The position numbers and the translations under genes were made by a program. A stretch of 10,289 bases of DNA. Source: TMED26 sp002694075. GTDB taxonomy: Bacteria > Pseudomonadota > Alphaproteobacteria > Thalassobaculales > Thalassobaculaceae. The notes under the pieces were generated by a model that ran no database searches, was not told where the DNA came from, and saw only the letters and a program-made list of their open reading frames with translations. This document shows positions 1-6,548 of the stretch, piece after piece; positions within the stretch are counted from its first letter, which is position 1; each line of letters opens with the position of its first letter. The stretch covers positions 1 through 10,289 of the forward strand of contig JAYYDT010000043.1 in assembly GCA_036160575.1 (NCBI GenBank), given 5' to 3'.

Positions 1-432
1 CAGATGGCTGAAGCGGACACGTTTTTGGTCGACCGCGCCGGTTGCGTCCAGGAACATGTCGGGGTGGGCGGCGGCCGGCGCGGTTTCGCGGTAGTCGATG
101 GCCACCGCCGCCGGGTCGCCGGGCCGGCGAATCATCATGAATCCGCCGCCGCCTAAATTGCCGGCGCGGGGCAGGGTCACGGCCATCGCGAAACCGACCG
201 CCACGGCGCTGTCGACGGCGTTGCCGCCGGCCTTCAAAATCGCCACGCCGACCTTGGTGGCCAGAGCGTCGGCGGTCGCGACCATGCCGTGACGAGCGAA
301 TACCGGCTCACCCGCCGCCGACGCTTCGGCACTGACGATCAGGCTGGCGAGTACGGTGAAGACAGGGCCAAGCCGCCGCCATCGACGGCGGCCGTCACTT
401 GAGGTTGTGGCGATACGGTTTTGGTGTGTCAT
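1..432 (-). CDS. ggt: Gamma-glutamyltransferase precursor, N-terminal part (runs off the window)
   Basis: This is the start of a periplasmic gamma-glutamyltransferase, an Ntn hydrolase that removes the gamma-glutamyl group from glutathione and related compounds. Exactly 144 codons lie in the window; the large-subunit remainder, self-cleavage site and small subunit lie beyond base 1. Residues 15-20 are basic (RRRWRR) and followed by a hydrophobic stretch to about residue 35 and an ASAA cleavage region near 37-40, which looks like a Sec signal peptide. Family signatures follow: GGNAVDSAVAV at 69-79, LPRAGNLGGGGFM at 87-99 and DYRETAP at 113-119. Arg115 matches the substrate-carboxylate Arg of E. 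coli Ggt, and Ser-His at 142-143 also fits the family. The ATG at 430-432 has an AGGG ribosome site at 440-443, seven bases upstream. It lies 82 bases downstream of the FIST gene on the same strand, so co-transcription is possible. The family call is secure; the substrate is not. Confidence 0.9.
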   Translation of the reverse strand, partial: MTHQNRIATTSSDGRRRWRRLGPVFTVLASLIVSAEASAAGEPVFARHGMVATADALATKVGVAILKAGGNAVDSAVAVGFAMAVTLPRAGNLGGGGFMMIRRPGDPAAVAIDYRETAPAAAHPDMFLDATGAVDQKRVRFSHL

Positions 433-514
433 GAGCACGCCCTAATCTTGGCCGTGGCCGGGGTCAGCGCGCCGTCACCGCTCTCCCAGCGACATTGGCG
501 GGCGCGGCCAGCGA

Positions 515-1633
515 TCATAGAAACAAGGTGAGCACGCCGGTATAGGCGTAAACCCGATCGCGACTGATTTCCCCATTGGCGAAAAAACCGGTCAGAGGGA
601 AGCTGCCGAGAGTGTCGCGGATAATGTCGACCTCGCGTTCCGGCGCGGCGAATTGATTGGGGCCGCGGGCCGCGCAGGAGATGTAGATGCCGCCGCGCAC
701 CGGCTTGTCACCGATGCGCCGTTTCAGATCCCCGGCCATGCGGCGCATGTCGACAACCGCGCTTTCGCTATCGCGTCGACAGAACATGATCGGATCGCCA
801 TCCTCCAACAGGTCGCCGATGGCCACCAGTTTCTGTTCGGGGTCGATGCCGACCAAATTGCGCACGGTGTAATCGGCGGTGTCGGACCCGGGCACGGGGC
901 GGGCGGCGAAAATCACCCCGGCGCATTGGCTGAGGTCAGCGGCCAGTTCCGGGCCGATATCTTCCATCAACACGTCCAGGGCCGGACGGCCATCGATTTC
1001 AATCAGGATGTTTTGTTGCACCTCGGTGGCGATGCGCGGCTCGGTGAGCGGCGTGCAGCCTTGGCTGAGGCCGGTGGCCATTTCGACCACCGCCGGCGAA
1101 AAGGCGGCGCCGCTCAAACTGGCGCCGCCGAGGTCGGCGCGGTGGGGCGTGCCCTCGCCAACCGTCAAGCCGCCGACCAAAAAGCCGCCACAATCGCTCG
1201 CCAACTGCTCAACCGCGTCCATGGCGTCCTCGCGGCGCGGGTCGGCGTGGACCAGAACCAGCGGCATGACGGCCTCGGCCAGCCAGGGACCATGCGCCGC
1301 CTTGAGATCGGCGCCGGCGGTCGCGCCGCCGGAGAACAGACGGTAGCCGGCCGGCGCTAGATCGACGATCATCGCGGTGGCGCCAACCTCGCCGAAACAT
1401 TCCATCTCGCTGGAAATCACACCGTATCCGGTCGCCGCCACCCATTCACCAACACCTGTTTGCTGCTTCAATTGGGTGACCATGGCGTCCAGGTCGCCGG
1501 CGAATTGGACACCGGTGTAGAGCAGGCCGAGACCGCCCACCGTGCCGACCAGCTGGTCAGCCAGGTCTTGGGCGCTGGCGCGCCAATCCGCCGCGCGGCT
1601 GAAAGCGGTCGCGAAAGGGGGGGATGTGCTCAT
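515..1633 (-). CDS. FIST domain-containing protein (FIST_N plus FIST_C)
   Basis: This 372-residue soluble protein consists only of the FIST_N and FIST_C sensory module; the family is proposed to bind small ligands such as amino acids. The N-terminal part carries VAATGYGVI (65-73), as in FIST_N, and a later FLVGGL segment. The C-terminal part has SCAARG (319-324) and the closing block GFFANGEISRDRVYAYTGVL from residue 349, the characteristic FIST_C ending (small Gly/Asn/Glu loop, then YTGVLTLF). There is no signal peptide, membrane helix or fused kinase, GGDEF or chemotaxis domain, so any output must come through a partner protein that is not visible here. The start at 1631-1633 is supported by AGGAG at 1643-1647, nine bases upstream. 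The gene is followed on the same strand by gamma-glutamyltransferase after 82 bases, suggesting a possible two-gene unit. It is divergent from the ene-reductase gene. Confidence 0.88.
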   Translation of the reverse strand: MSTSPPFATAFSRAADWRASAQDLADQLVGTVGGLGLLYTGVQFAGDLDAMVTQLKQQTGVGEWVAATGYGVISSEMECFGEVGATAMIVDLAPAGYRLFSGGATAGADLKAAHGPWLAEAVMPLVLVHADPRREDAMDAVEQLASDCGGFLVGGLTVGEGTPHRADLGGASLSGAAFSPAVVEMATGLSQGCTPLTEPRIATEVQQNILIEIDGRPALDVLMEDIGPELAADLSQCAGVIFAARPVPGSDTADYTVRNLVGIDPEQKLVAIGDLLEDGDPIMFCRRDSESAVVDMRRMAGDLKRRIGDKPVRGGIYISCAARGPNQFAAPEREVDIIRDTLGSFPLTGFFANGEISRDRVYAYTGVLTLFL

Positions 1634-1691
1634 GGCCGTTATCTCCTAGAGGCCGGCGGCGTTGCGTGGCGGACGGTGGCCTGCCCGAATA

Positions 1692-1719
1692 GGCCGCGGC
1701 GGGTTCCCAGCGCGCGGCC
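1692..1719. repeat. Inverted repeat in the FIST/ene-reductase divergent spacer
   Basis: GGCCGCG at 1692-1698 and CGCGGCC at 1713-1719 are perfect 7-base inverted arms around a 14-base spacer. A second shorter pair, GGCCT (1678-1682) and AGGCC (1691-1695), overlaps it. The site lies in the 205-base spacer between the two divergent starts and could be an operator or a 5' UTR hairpin of the FIST mRNA. All-GC arms are easy to find by chance here. The more AT-rich stretch at about 1725-1790 is the likeliest promoter zone, but I see no convincing -35/-10 pair. Confidence 0.3.
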
Positions 1720-1838
1720 ACATCTCTTCATATAGTCACGATTTCAGGTTTTCAGCCTCTCGATGGCCAAATCAATTCTTTACCGCCGCCGGCGGGCCTA
1801 TGCATGATGAGGTTACCACAGCGCGACGGAGGGGCGGC

Positions 1839-2957
1839 ATGAGCGACACAAATCTTTTCACACCACTGACCGTGGGCGGCATGGCCCTGTCGCACCGGGT
1901 GGTGATGGCGCCGTTGACGCGCATGCGGGCGACCGTGCCCGACCATGCCGCCAACGACATGATGGCCGAGTATTATGGCCAGCGGGCGAGCGAGGGTGGC
2001 CTGATCATCGCCGAGGCCTCGCAAATCTCCGAGGACGGCCGCGGCGCGCCCTGCACGCCGGGCACGCATAGCGCGTCTCAGGTCGCCGGTTGGCGCCAGG
2101 TGACCGAGGCGGTGCACGCCAAGGGTGGGAAGATTTACCTTCAGTTATGGCATATGGGGCGCCTGTCCCATCCCCTATATCAGCCCGATGGTGGCGCGCC
2201 CTTGGCGCCGTCGCCGGTGGCCGCCGCCGGCAAAGTCTTGCTGCCGGATTTTTCGCGCACCGAAATGCCGACACCACGGGCCATGAGCACCGCCGAGGTG
2301 GCCGGGCTGGCCGCGCGCTACGCCCATGCCGCGCGATGCGCGCTTGACGCCGGTTTCGATGGCGTCGAGATCCACGGCGCCAACGGCTATCTGCTCGAAC
2401 AATTCCTGCAAACCCGCACCAATCGGCGCACCGACGCCTATGGCGGCTCGATTGAAAATCGGTGTCGTGTGGTGTTGGAGATCACCGATGCGATTACCGA
2501 GGTTTGGGGCGCCGAGCGGGTCGGCATTCGCTTGTCGCCTTTTGGCATCGCCAATGACAGCGGCGAGGAAGATCCGATGCCACTCTATTCCCATTTGATT
2601 CAGGCGCTGGACACCCGCGGCCTGGCCTACCTTCATCTTATCGAACCGCGCGCGAGCGGCGCCGGACAGCGCGAGGTGGATCATCAAAACGTGCCCTCGG
2701 CGGCGGAATTGTTCCGTTCGATGTGGCACGGGGTGCTGATCGCCGCCGGTAATTTCAAGGGCGACAGCGCCAACGCCATGCTGGCCAAGGGCGACGCCGA
2801 CGCCATCGCTTTTGGGCGCTATTTCATTTCCAATCCGGATCTGCCGGAGCGCCTGCGCATCGGCGCCGAGTTGACGCCCTACAACCGACCGACCTTTTAC
2901 GGCGGCGGGCGGGAAGGTTATACCGACTATTTGCCGATGGATGGGGGCGGCGCCTAG
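1839..2957 (+). CDS. Old Yellow Enzyme-family ene-reductase (NADH:flavin oxidoreductase, NemA-like)
   Basis: This is a 372-residue FMN-dependent alkene reductase of the classical OYE/NemA class. These enzymes reduce activated C=C bonds of enones, maleimides and nitro compounds with NAD(P)H in the cytoplasm. The family blocks appear in order: PLTRMRA (Thr27 is the flavin-tuning position), LQLWHMGRLSHP, then HGANGY at 179-184, which supplies the His179/Asn182 substrate pair and Tyr184 proton donor. RTDAYGGSIENR, a GNF phosphate loop, AFGRYFISNPDLP and the terminal FYGGGREGYTDY follow. Length is normal for the family. I chose the ATG at 1839 because GGAGGGG at 1828-1834 is well placed and homology begins directly (LFTPLTVGG). 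The frame stays open upstream to 1662, with another ATG at 1800, but that part is Arg/Gly-rich and unlike the family. It converges with the MFS gene, with five bases between stop codons. The natural substrate cannot be read from sequence. Confidence 0.93.
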   Translation: MSDTNLFTPLTVGGMALSHRVVMAPLTRMRATVPDHAANDMMAEYYGQRASEGGLIIAEASQISEDGRGAPCTPGTHSASQVAGWRQVTEAVHAKGGKIYLQLWHMGRLSHPLYQPDGGAPLAPSPVAAAGKVLLPDFSRTEMPTPRAMSTAEVAGLAARYAHAARCALDAGFDGVEIHGANGYLLEQFLQTRTNRRTDAYGGSIENRCRVVLEITDAITEVWGAERVGIRLSPFGIANDSGEEDPMPLYSHLIQALDTRGLAYLHLIEPRASGAGQREVDHQNVPSAAELFRSMWHGVLIAAGNFKGDSANAMLAKGDADAIAFGRYFISNPDLPERLRIGAELTPYNRPTFYGGGREGYTDYLPMDGGGA

Positions 2958-2965
2958 CGCCCCTA
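2942..2965. terminator. GC-rich stem-loop across the ene-reductase/MFS convergent ends
   Basis: GGGGCG (2944-2949) pairs with CGCCCC (2958-2963) around an 8-base loop; a G-T and a T-A pair can extend it to 2942-2965. The loop holds the ene-reductase stop codon (2955-2957), and the far edge overlaps the MFS stop codon (2963-2965). No T-run follows on either strand, so this is not a textbook intrinsic terminator. It may be a shared bidirectional 3' end structure. Confidence 0.35.
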
Positions 2966-4453
2966 ACGCTGCCGGCGGCGAAAAAAGAACACCAGCGGCG
3001 CGAACAATAGCGGCGTCAAGGTCAGCAAATGGAAGGCGTTGAGATAGCCGATCATGGCCGCTTGACGGGTGATTTCAACGCGCGCGTGGTTTTGGAAATC
3101 GGCGCCGCCAACCGCGCCATGCAGGTTCTGCCATGGCAATAGGCGCGGGTCGTCGAAAATCGACACCCCGGCGCCCAGAACCAAGGTGGCGGTCGCCGTG
3201 CTTTGCACCACGATCAGCACGGCGATGGAGATGAATAAACTGCTGCCGATCATGCGCACCAGGCTGAAAATGGCGTTGGCCTGGGTCAGCAAGGGCGCGC
3301 GCAGGGTTGAAAAAGCCAGCACCGCCATCGGCGTGTAAGCCAGGCCAAAGCCGAAACCATGCAAGAGATTGCTCCAAAACACGTCGAAATTGGTCATGTC
3401 GAGGTTGAGCTGTCCCATCCAGGCGGCGGCGAAACCCTGGACCGCCAGCCCGCAGGCCAGCGTCACTTGCGGGTTCCAACGGGTCATCTGGGCGACAATC
3501 AAAAAGCTGAGAAAATTGCCGATCCCGCGCGTCGCCATGAGATAGCCGACGACCGTTTCCGGATAGCCGCGTAACTCCTGCAGAAGCGGGGGGAACAACA
3601 CCAGCGGGGTAAATTGCATCATCCCCATGACCAGGGCGATGATGATGCCCAGGACGAAATTACGGTCTTTGAAACAGGCCGGATCGAAAAGCGGCGCCGG
3701 CGAAAAATGCGTATGCACCAGGTAAAGGTAGAAAAACCCGGCCGCCAAGGCGGCTTCGACGATGATCTCGAGGGAGGCGAACCAATCGTTCATTTGGCCG
3801 CGGTCGAGCATTAATTGCAGGGCGCCGACCGCCACCGCGATGAAAACAAAACCGGTGAAATCGAAGCCACGCGCGGTGCCCCGTTCCTCATTGCCAAGGG
3901 CGAGAAAGGCGGGCACGGCGGCGATTATGGCCAGTGGCAGAATCATGAAGAAGGTCCATCGCCAATCCAGCAACTCGGCGATGACGCCGCCAAAGGTCGG
4001 CCCAAGGATCGGGCCCATTACCCCGCCAACCCCCCACATCATAATCGCCAGCGGATGCAGCCGGTTTTCAAAACGGGCCAGGATGATCGCCTGGCCAAGA
4101 GGAAAGATGGGCGCGCCAAAAGCGCCCTGAACCACCCGGGCGAAGAGCAAGCCGTCCAGCGATTGCGCCATGCCGCAGGCCGCCGAGGCGGCCCCGAAGC
4201 CCAGCAAGCTGCCGATCATGAGACGGCGCCAGCCAAGTTGCGCGGCCAGCCACCCGGTTAAGGGCGTGGCCACCGCCGTGGCCACCAGGTTGAGCGTCAG
4301 GACCCAGGCCATCTGATCCTGAGTGGCGGCGAGGCCTCCCTTCATCTGGGGAATGATCACCGTGACGCTGGTCACCGTTACGCCGAACACGATGGTGCAG
4401 GCCTGCACGGTCAGGATGGTCAGCCATTGTTGGGCGGTGAAGTCGCGCAGCAT
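2963..4453 (-). CDS. MFS multidrug exporter, DHA2 (EmrB/QacA) family
   Basis: This 496-residue inner-membrane proton antiporter is of the 14-helix DHA2 type, which exports drugs and other hydrophobic compounds. Numbering from the ATG at 4451-4453, the loop 2-3 motif appears as GWLAAQLGWRR (68-77), and the antiporter motif C as GVMGPILGPTFGG (144-156), followed by DWRWTFF (163-169), a typical DHA2 block. Long hydrophobic segments continue to a basic tail (FFRRRQR). No HlyD/EmrA membrane-fusion gene adjoins it, so any tripartite partner lies elsewhere. The start is uncertain: neither this ATG nor an in-frame TTG at 4484-4486 (11 residues longer) has a clear ribosome site. I prefer the ATG because the remaining N-terminus, MLRDFTAQQW, leads straight into helix 1. 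The palindrome at 4504-4516 lies upstream and could be an operator. Substrate unknown. Confidence 0.9.
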   Translation of the reverse strand: MLRDFTAQQWLTILTVQACTIVFGVTVTSVTVIIPQMKGGLAATQDQMAWVLTLNLVATAVATPLTGWLAAQLGWRRLMIGSLLGFGAASAACGMAQSLDGLLFARVVQGAFGAPIFPLGQAIILARFENRLHPLAIMMWGVGGVMGPILGPTFGGVIAELLDWRWTFFMILPLAIIAAVPAFLALGNEERGTARGFDFTGFVFIAVAVGALQLMLDRGQMNDWFASLEIIVEAALAAGFFYLYLVHTHFSPAPLFDPACFKDRNFVLGIIIALVMGMMQFTPLVLFPPLLQELRGYPETVVGYLMATRGIGNFLSFLIVAQMTRWNPQVTLACGLAVQGFAAAWMGQLNLDMTNFDVFWSNLLHGFGFGLAYTPMAVLAFSTLRAPLLTQANAIFSLVRMIGSSLFISIAVLIVVQSTATATLVLGAGVSIFDDPRLLPWQNLHGAVGGADFQNHARVEITRQAAMIGYLNAFHLLTLTPLLFAPLVFFFRRRQR

Positions 4454-4503
4454 GCAGGTCAGGAAGCCCGTAATAGCCAAGGCCAAAGATATTGGGGGTA
4501 CGC

Positions 4504-4516
4504 GGAAACAGTTTCC
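4504..4516. promoter_or_regulatory. Palindrome upstream of the MFS exporter gene, candidate operator
   Basis: GGAAACAGTTTCC is a perfect palindrome with 6-base arms and one central base. It ends 50 bases before the preferred MFS ATG and 17 bases before the alternative TTG. Its mixed AT/GC composition stands out from the surrounding GC-rich DNA. Exporters of this family are often controlled by TetR- or MarR-type repressors binding such sites, but no regulator gene lies in the window, so the role is inferred from position only. Confidence 0.35.
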
Positions 4517-4596
4517 CGCCAGAAGATTGTCGGCCGCGTCCCGCCGGCTCCCGCCGATGGTGATCCGCGAAAAGCCGCTCCGCCCCCGCCAGAAGA
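4515..4596. repeat. 12-base direct repeat in the MFS/MAPEG spacer
   Basis: CCCGCCAGAAGA occurs at 4515-4526 and again at 4585-4596, 70 bases apart, each followed by a GGCCG-containing stretch. The first copy overlaps the end of the palindrome at 4504-4516. It could be a pair of regulator sites or chance similarity in GC-rich DNA. Confidence 0.3.
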
Positions 4597-4772
4597 GGCC
4601 GGCCGGACGGAGTCTAAATCACATTGGGGCGATTATGCGCGCTGAATTTCAAGGTCCGTTTCGGCGACCGTCGGCCGCCGCCCGATTCGCACCGCTTACC
4701 TGGTTAAATGGCAATGTCCGGCGGCCGGTTCCGGCGCCGTTCGGGGGCAATTTTCGCCGGTCGCGGTTGCGT

Positions 4773-4803
4773 TTGGATAACCTCCTGGGAAAGCGAATAA
4801 AAT
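4773..4803 (+). promoter_or_regulatory. Possible promoter for the MAPEG gene
   Basis: TTGGAT (4773-4778) and TAAAAT (4798-4803) resemble -35 and -10 boxes with a long 19-base spacer. The -10 lies in the most AT-rich patch of the spacer, about 70 bases before the MAPEG start. The spacing is not ideal, so this is a weak call. Confidence 0.25.
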
Positions 4804-4865
4804 AAGGGGCCTGTGCCTTTGGCGCGCCGAGGATCTATGCCAACCTGTCGCCTAAATTTCTCGAG

Positions 4866-4875
4866 GGAGGTGATC
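4866..4875 (+). promoter_or_regulatory. Extended Shine-Dalgarno site for the MAPEG gene
   Basis: GGAGGTGATC directly abuts the ATG at 4876 and is complementary over all ten bases to the conserved 3' end of 16S rRNA (GATCACCTCC). Most other starts in this window have only four to seven matching bases. It fixes the start and suggests efficient initiation. Confidence 0.75.
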
Positions 4876-5262
4876 ATGGGTCTCGAATTGCAACTTCTCG
4901 CCTGGGCGGCCGCGTTGACAGTTGTCCAAGCGCTCATCCACACGGTCGGCGGGGTGCTCCAGGTGGGCATGTCGCCACTGGTCGGTAACCGCGAAGGAGT
5001 TAGCGAACTTACCGGCTGGGCCGGTCGGGCCGGGCGGGCCCATCGCAACATGTTGGAAAACATGGTGCCCTTCGCCGCGCTGGTTTTGGTCGGCCACGCG
5101 ACCGGTGCGTTTAATGAGATGACGGCGCTGGGCGCGCAGATTTTCTTTTGGGCGCGGCTCGCCTATCTGGTGATTTATATCGGTGGCATCCCGTGGGCGC
5201 GGACCGCCTTGTACGTGATCTCGGTGATTGGCATGGTGCTGATTTTCGCCCAGTTGGTCTGA
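4876..5262 (+). CDS. MAPEG family membrane protein
   Basis: This 128-residue integral membrane protein has about four helices and belongs to the MAPEG family (membrane-associated proteins in eicosanoid and glutathione metabolism). Eukaryotic members are glutathione transferases or peroxidases and leukotriene/prostaglandin synthases; most bacterial members have no assigned substrate. The family signature is present as GRAGRAHRNMLENMVPF, starting at Gly50, with Arg54, Asn58 and Glu61 at the conserved positions, preceded by the polar NRE loop (38-40). The start at 4876 is firm: the 11 bases before it, GGGAGGTGATC, form an extended match to the 16S anti-Shine-Dalgarno end. An upstream in-frame ATG at 4813 would add 21 basic, non-conserved residues and is rejected. 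It is convergent with the methyltransferase gene, 12 bases apart. Glutathione dependence is possible but not shown. Confidence 0.88.
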   Translation: MGLELQLLAWAAALTVVQALIHTVGGVLQVGMSPLVGNREGVSELTGWAGRAGRAHRNMLENMVPFAALVLVGHATGAFNEMTALGAQIFFWARLAYLVIYIGGIPWARTALYVISVIGMVLIFAQLV

Positions 5263-5271
5263 GCGGCCAAC
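5253..5271. terminator. Stem-loop at the MAPEG/methyltransferase convergent ends
   Basis: GTTGGTC (5253-5259) pairs with GGCCAAC (5265-5271) over seven positions, one a G-T wobble, around a 5-base loop TGAGC. The MAPEG stop codon TGA (5260-5262) lies in that loop. There is no T-run. It resembles the structures at the other convergent junctions. Confidence 0.35.
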
Positions 5272-5274
5272 GCC

Positions 5275-6396
5275 TCACGCCGCTTTGGCGATGGTCATGT
5301 AGGCGTGCACATAATCCATCGCGTGGCCGCGTGGATCGGTGGTCACGCGGTCGACATAGGCTTGGTAGAAGTCTTCGATCACCTGTCGTCGTTCGGCCAC
5401 GGGCCGGCCGGTGGACAGGCCGTTGAAAAACGTCGACTCCGACCAGGAACGCAGGGTCGGCACGTAGGCCCGTGCGAAGCTCGCCGAATCGCCGCCGTCC
5501 GCGCCGCCCTCTTGGTCGAAGGCGGCGGCGTAGGGGCAGGGGGTGATGCCGGTTTCGATGGTTTCCAGACACAGCCCGGCGGCGGTTACGGGACCGGTTG
5601 CGTCACGTAGCGGGGCGGCGAATTCCTCGACCGTGCGGTAGTATTGCGGGAAGGTCATGGCGCTGAACTCAGCCGCCGAGATCCGGCCCTGGTCCTGAAA
5701 TTGCCGCCAAATCTCGCGAAAGGTGGCAAACATCGACACGCCGCCGGTGTGGCCCAGATAGCGGCCGTCCTCATCCCGGCAGAAGTTACAAAAAACCAAG
5801 CGACCGCCGGGCGCCAATTCGGCGGCGCGGGCCAGCAAAATGGTCTCCCAATCGCGCGCCGCTTGCGCGCTAAAGGCGGCCAGGGCGGCACCCTCGGCGC
5901 CGACCGCGTGGATGTGATCGGCGATGTCGGTGGGTTTGGCGCTCAGCCAATGCATGGCCGTCGCGGAAATCCCCAAATGCAAGCTGCCGGGTGGCAGAAC
6001 CGGTTGATAGAAAGACGTGCCGCTGGCCAAAACGTAAATACCGCGCGCCGGGTCGTGCAACGGCGGTGGACCGGCTTGACCCTGGACCATGCGCGTCAAC
6101 GTGTTGAAATCGTTGAGCGGCTGATCCTCATAGACAATCGTGACCGACCCATTGGGGCGCAGCGTCTTGGCATGGCTCGCCAGTTGGCGCATGGCTTCCA
6201 ACCCGGTGCCGCCGTCGGCGCAGCCGAAATCGGCGATCACCAAATGGTCACCGGTGGCCTGGCCAGCGGCGGCCGCCAAAGCGGCGCGAAAGCGCGGGGT
6301 GGCGCGATCGATGACATCCTTGGCACCGCGGGTGGACAAGGAGTAATCCCCGCCGGTGGTCATCGCCAATCCGCTGGCGTCGCTGTTTTGGGTCAT
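5275..6396 (-). CDS. SABATH-family SAM-dependent carboxyl methyltransferase
   Basis: This 373-residue protein matches the SABATH family (Methyltransf_7), which transfers a methyl group from SAM to carboxyl groups of small acids or to xanthine-type nitrogens; it is best known from plants. The family blocks appear in order: GGDYS (15-19), the SAM loop IADFGCADGG (54-63), NDFNTL (95-100), GTSFY (126-130) and SLHLGISATAMHWLS (138-152). The His149-Trp150 pair matches the aromatic substrate wall, and Ser128-Phe129 lies at the SAM-binding position. The Gln that clamps the substrate carboxylate in salicylate methyltransferase (NSxxQ motif) aligns by eye with Ala25, so the substrate may differ. The ATG at 6394-6396 has GAGGG at 6404-6408, seven bases upstream. 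It is divergent from the TauD/TfdA-type dioxygenase with 152 bases between. The family call is strong; the substrate is unknown. Confidence 0.87.
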   Translation of the reverse strand: MTQNSDASGLAMTTGGDYSLSTRGAKDVIDRATPRFRAALAAAAGQATGDHLVIADFGCADGGTGLEAMRQLASHAKTLRPNGSVTIVYEDQPLNDFNTLTRMVQGQAGPPPLHDPARGIYVLASGTSFYQPVLPPGSLHLGISATAMHWLSAKPTDIADHIHAVGAEGAALAAFSAQAARDWETILLARAAELAPGGRLVFCNFCRDEDGRYLGHTGGVSMFATFREIWRQFQDQGRISAAEFSAMTFPQYYRTVEEFAAPLRDATGPVTAAGLCLETIETGITPCPYAAAFDQEGGADGGDSASFARAYVPTLRSWSESTFFNGLSTGRPVAERRQVIEDFYQAYVDRVTTDPRGHAMDYVHAYMTIAKAA

Positions 6397-6419
6397 CGCC
6401 TGGCCCTCGCATGTTGTTA

Positions 6420-6452
6420 GGCGCCATCATCTCTCTAAACCGGGGTGGCGCC
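6420..6452. repeat. Inverted repeat in the methyltransferase/dioxygenase divergent spacer
   Basis: GGCGCCA (6420-6426) and TGGCGCC (6446-6452) are perfect 7-base arms separated by 19 bases. They lie just upstream of the methyltransferase ribosome site, where a repressor could act on its transcription. GGCGCC is frequent in this DNA, so chance is a real alternative. I found no convincing -35/-10 pair in this 152-base spacer. Confidence 0.25.
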
Positions 6453-6548
6453 AAATCCCTTTGTGATTGGGGGGCGGTCGAAAAATCTCTTGGGTCCACG
6501 GGGGCGATGACTTTACCCTGATCACGCAGTCACATGGGGGCTAAGCCA

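Larger units (their letters stand above)
4454..4875. other. Divergent non-coding spacer between the MFS and MAPEG genes
   Basis: About 420 bases (390 if the MFS gene starts at the TTG at 4486) carry no convincing gene. The open frames here are Arg/Pro-rich, lack ribosome sites and are mostly shadows of the MFS gene. The spacer holds a 13-base palindrome (4504-4516), a 12-base direct repeat (4515-4526 and 4585-4596) and a possible promoter (4773-4803) for the MAPEG gene. The middle, about 4600-4760, shows nothing I can name. Confidence 0.7.

Noticed and set aside
653..1360. 235-residue open frame opposite the FIST gene
   Set aside because: It is a shadow frame in GC-rich DNA, rich in Ala/Gly/His/Arg, without a ribosome site or family motifs; the FIST protein on the other strand is clear.
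1662..1838. N-terminal extension of the ene-reductase (59 extra codons)
   Set aside because: The extension is basic and non-conserved, while the ATG at 1839 has a good ribosome site and begins at the family's usual start.
4323..4805. 160-residue plus-strand frame running from antisense MFS into the non-coding spacer
   Set aside because: Its first part is an MFS shadow, and the rest is Arg/Pro-rich with no ribosome site or family resemblance; a short gene from the ATG at 4635 has no support either.
4813..4875. N-terminal extension of the MAPEG protein from the ATG at 4813
   Set aside because: The extended Shine-Dalgarno site directly precedes the ATG at 4876, and the extra residues are basic and unlike a MAPEG N-terminus.
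5644..6420. 258-residue open frame opposite the SABATH methyltransferase gene
   Set aside because: Composition is Gly/Ala/Arg-rich with no motif, and the opposing strand has all SABATH blocks in order.
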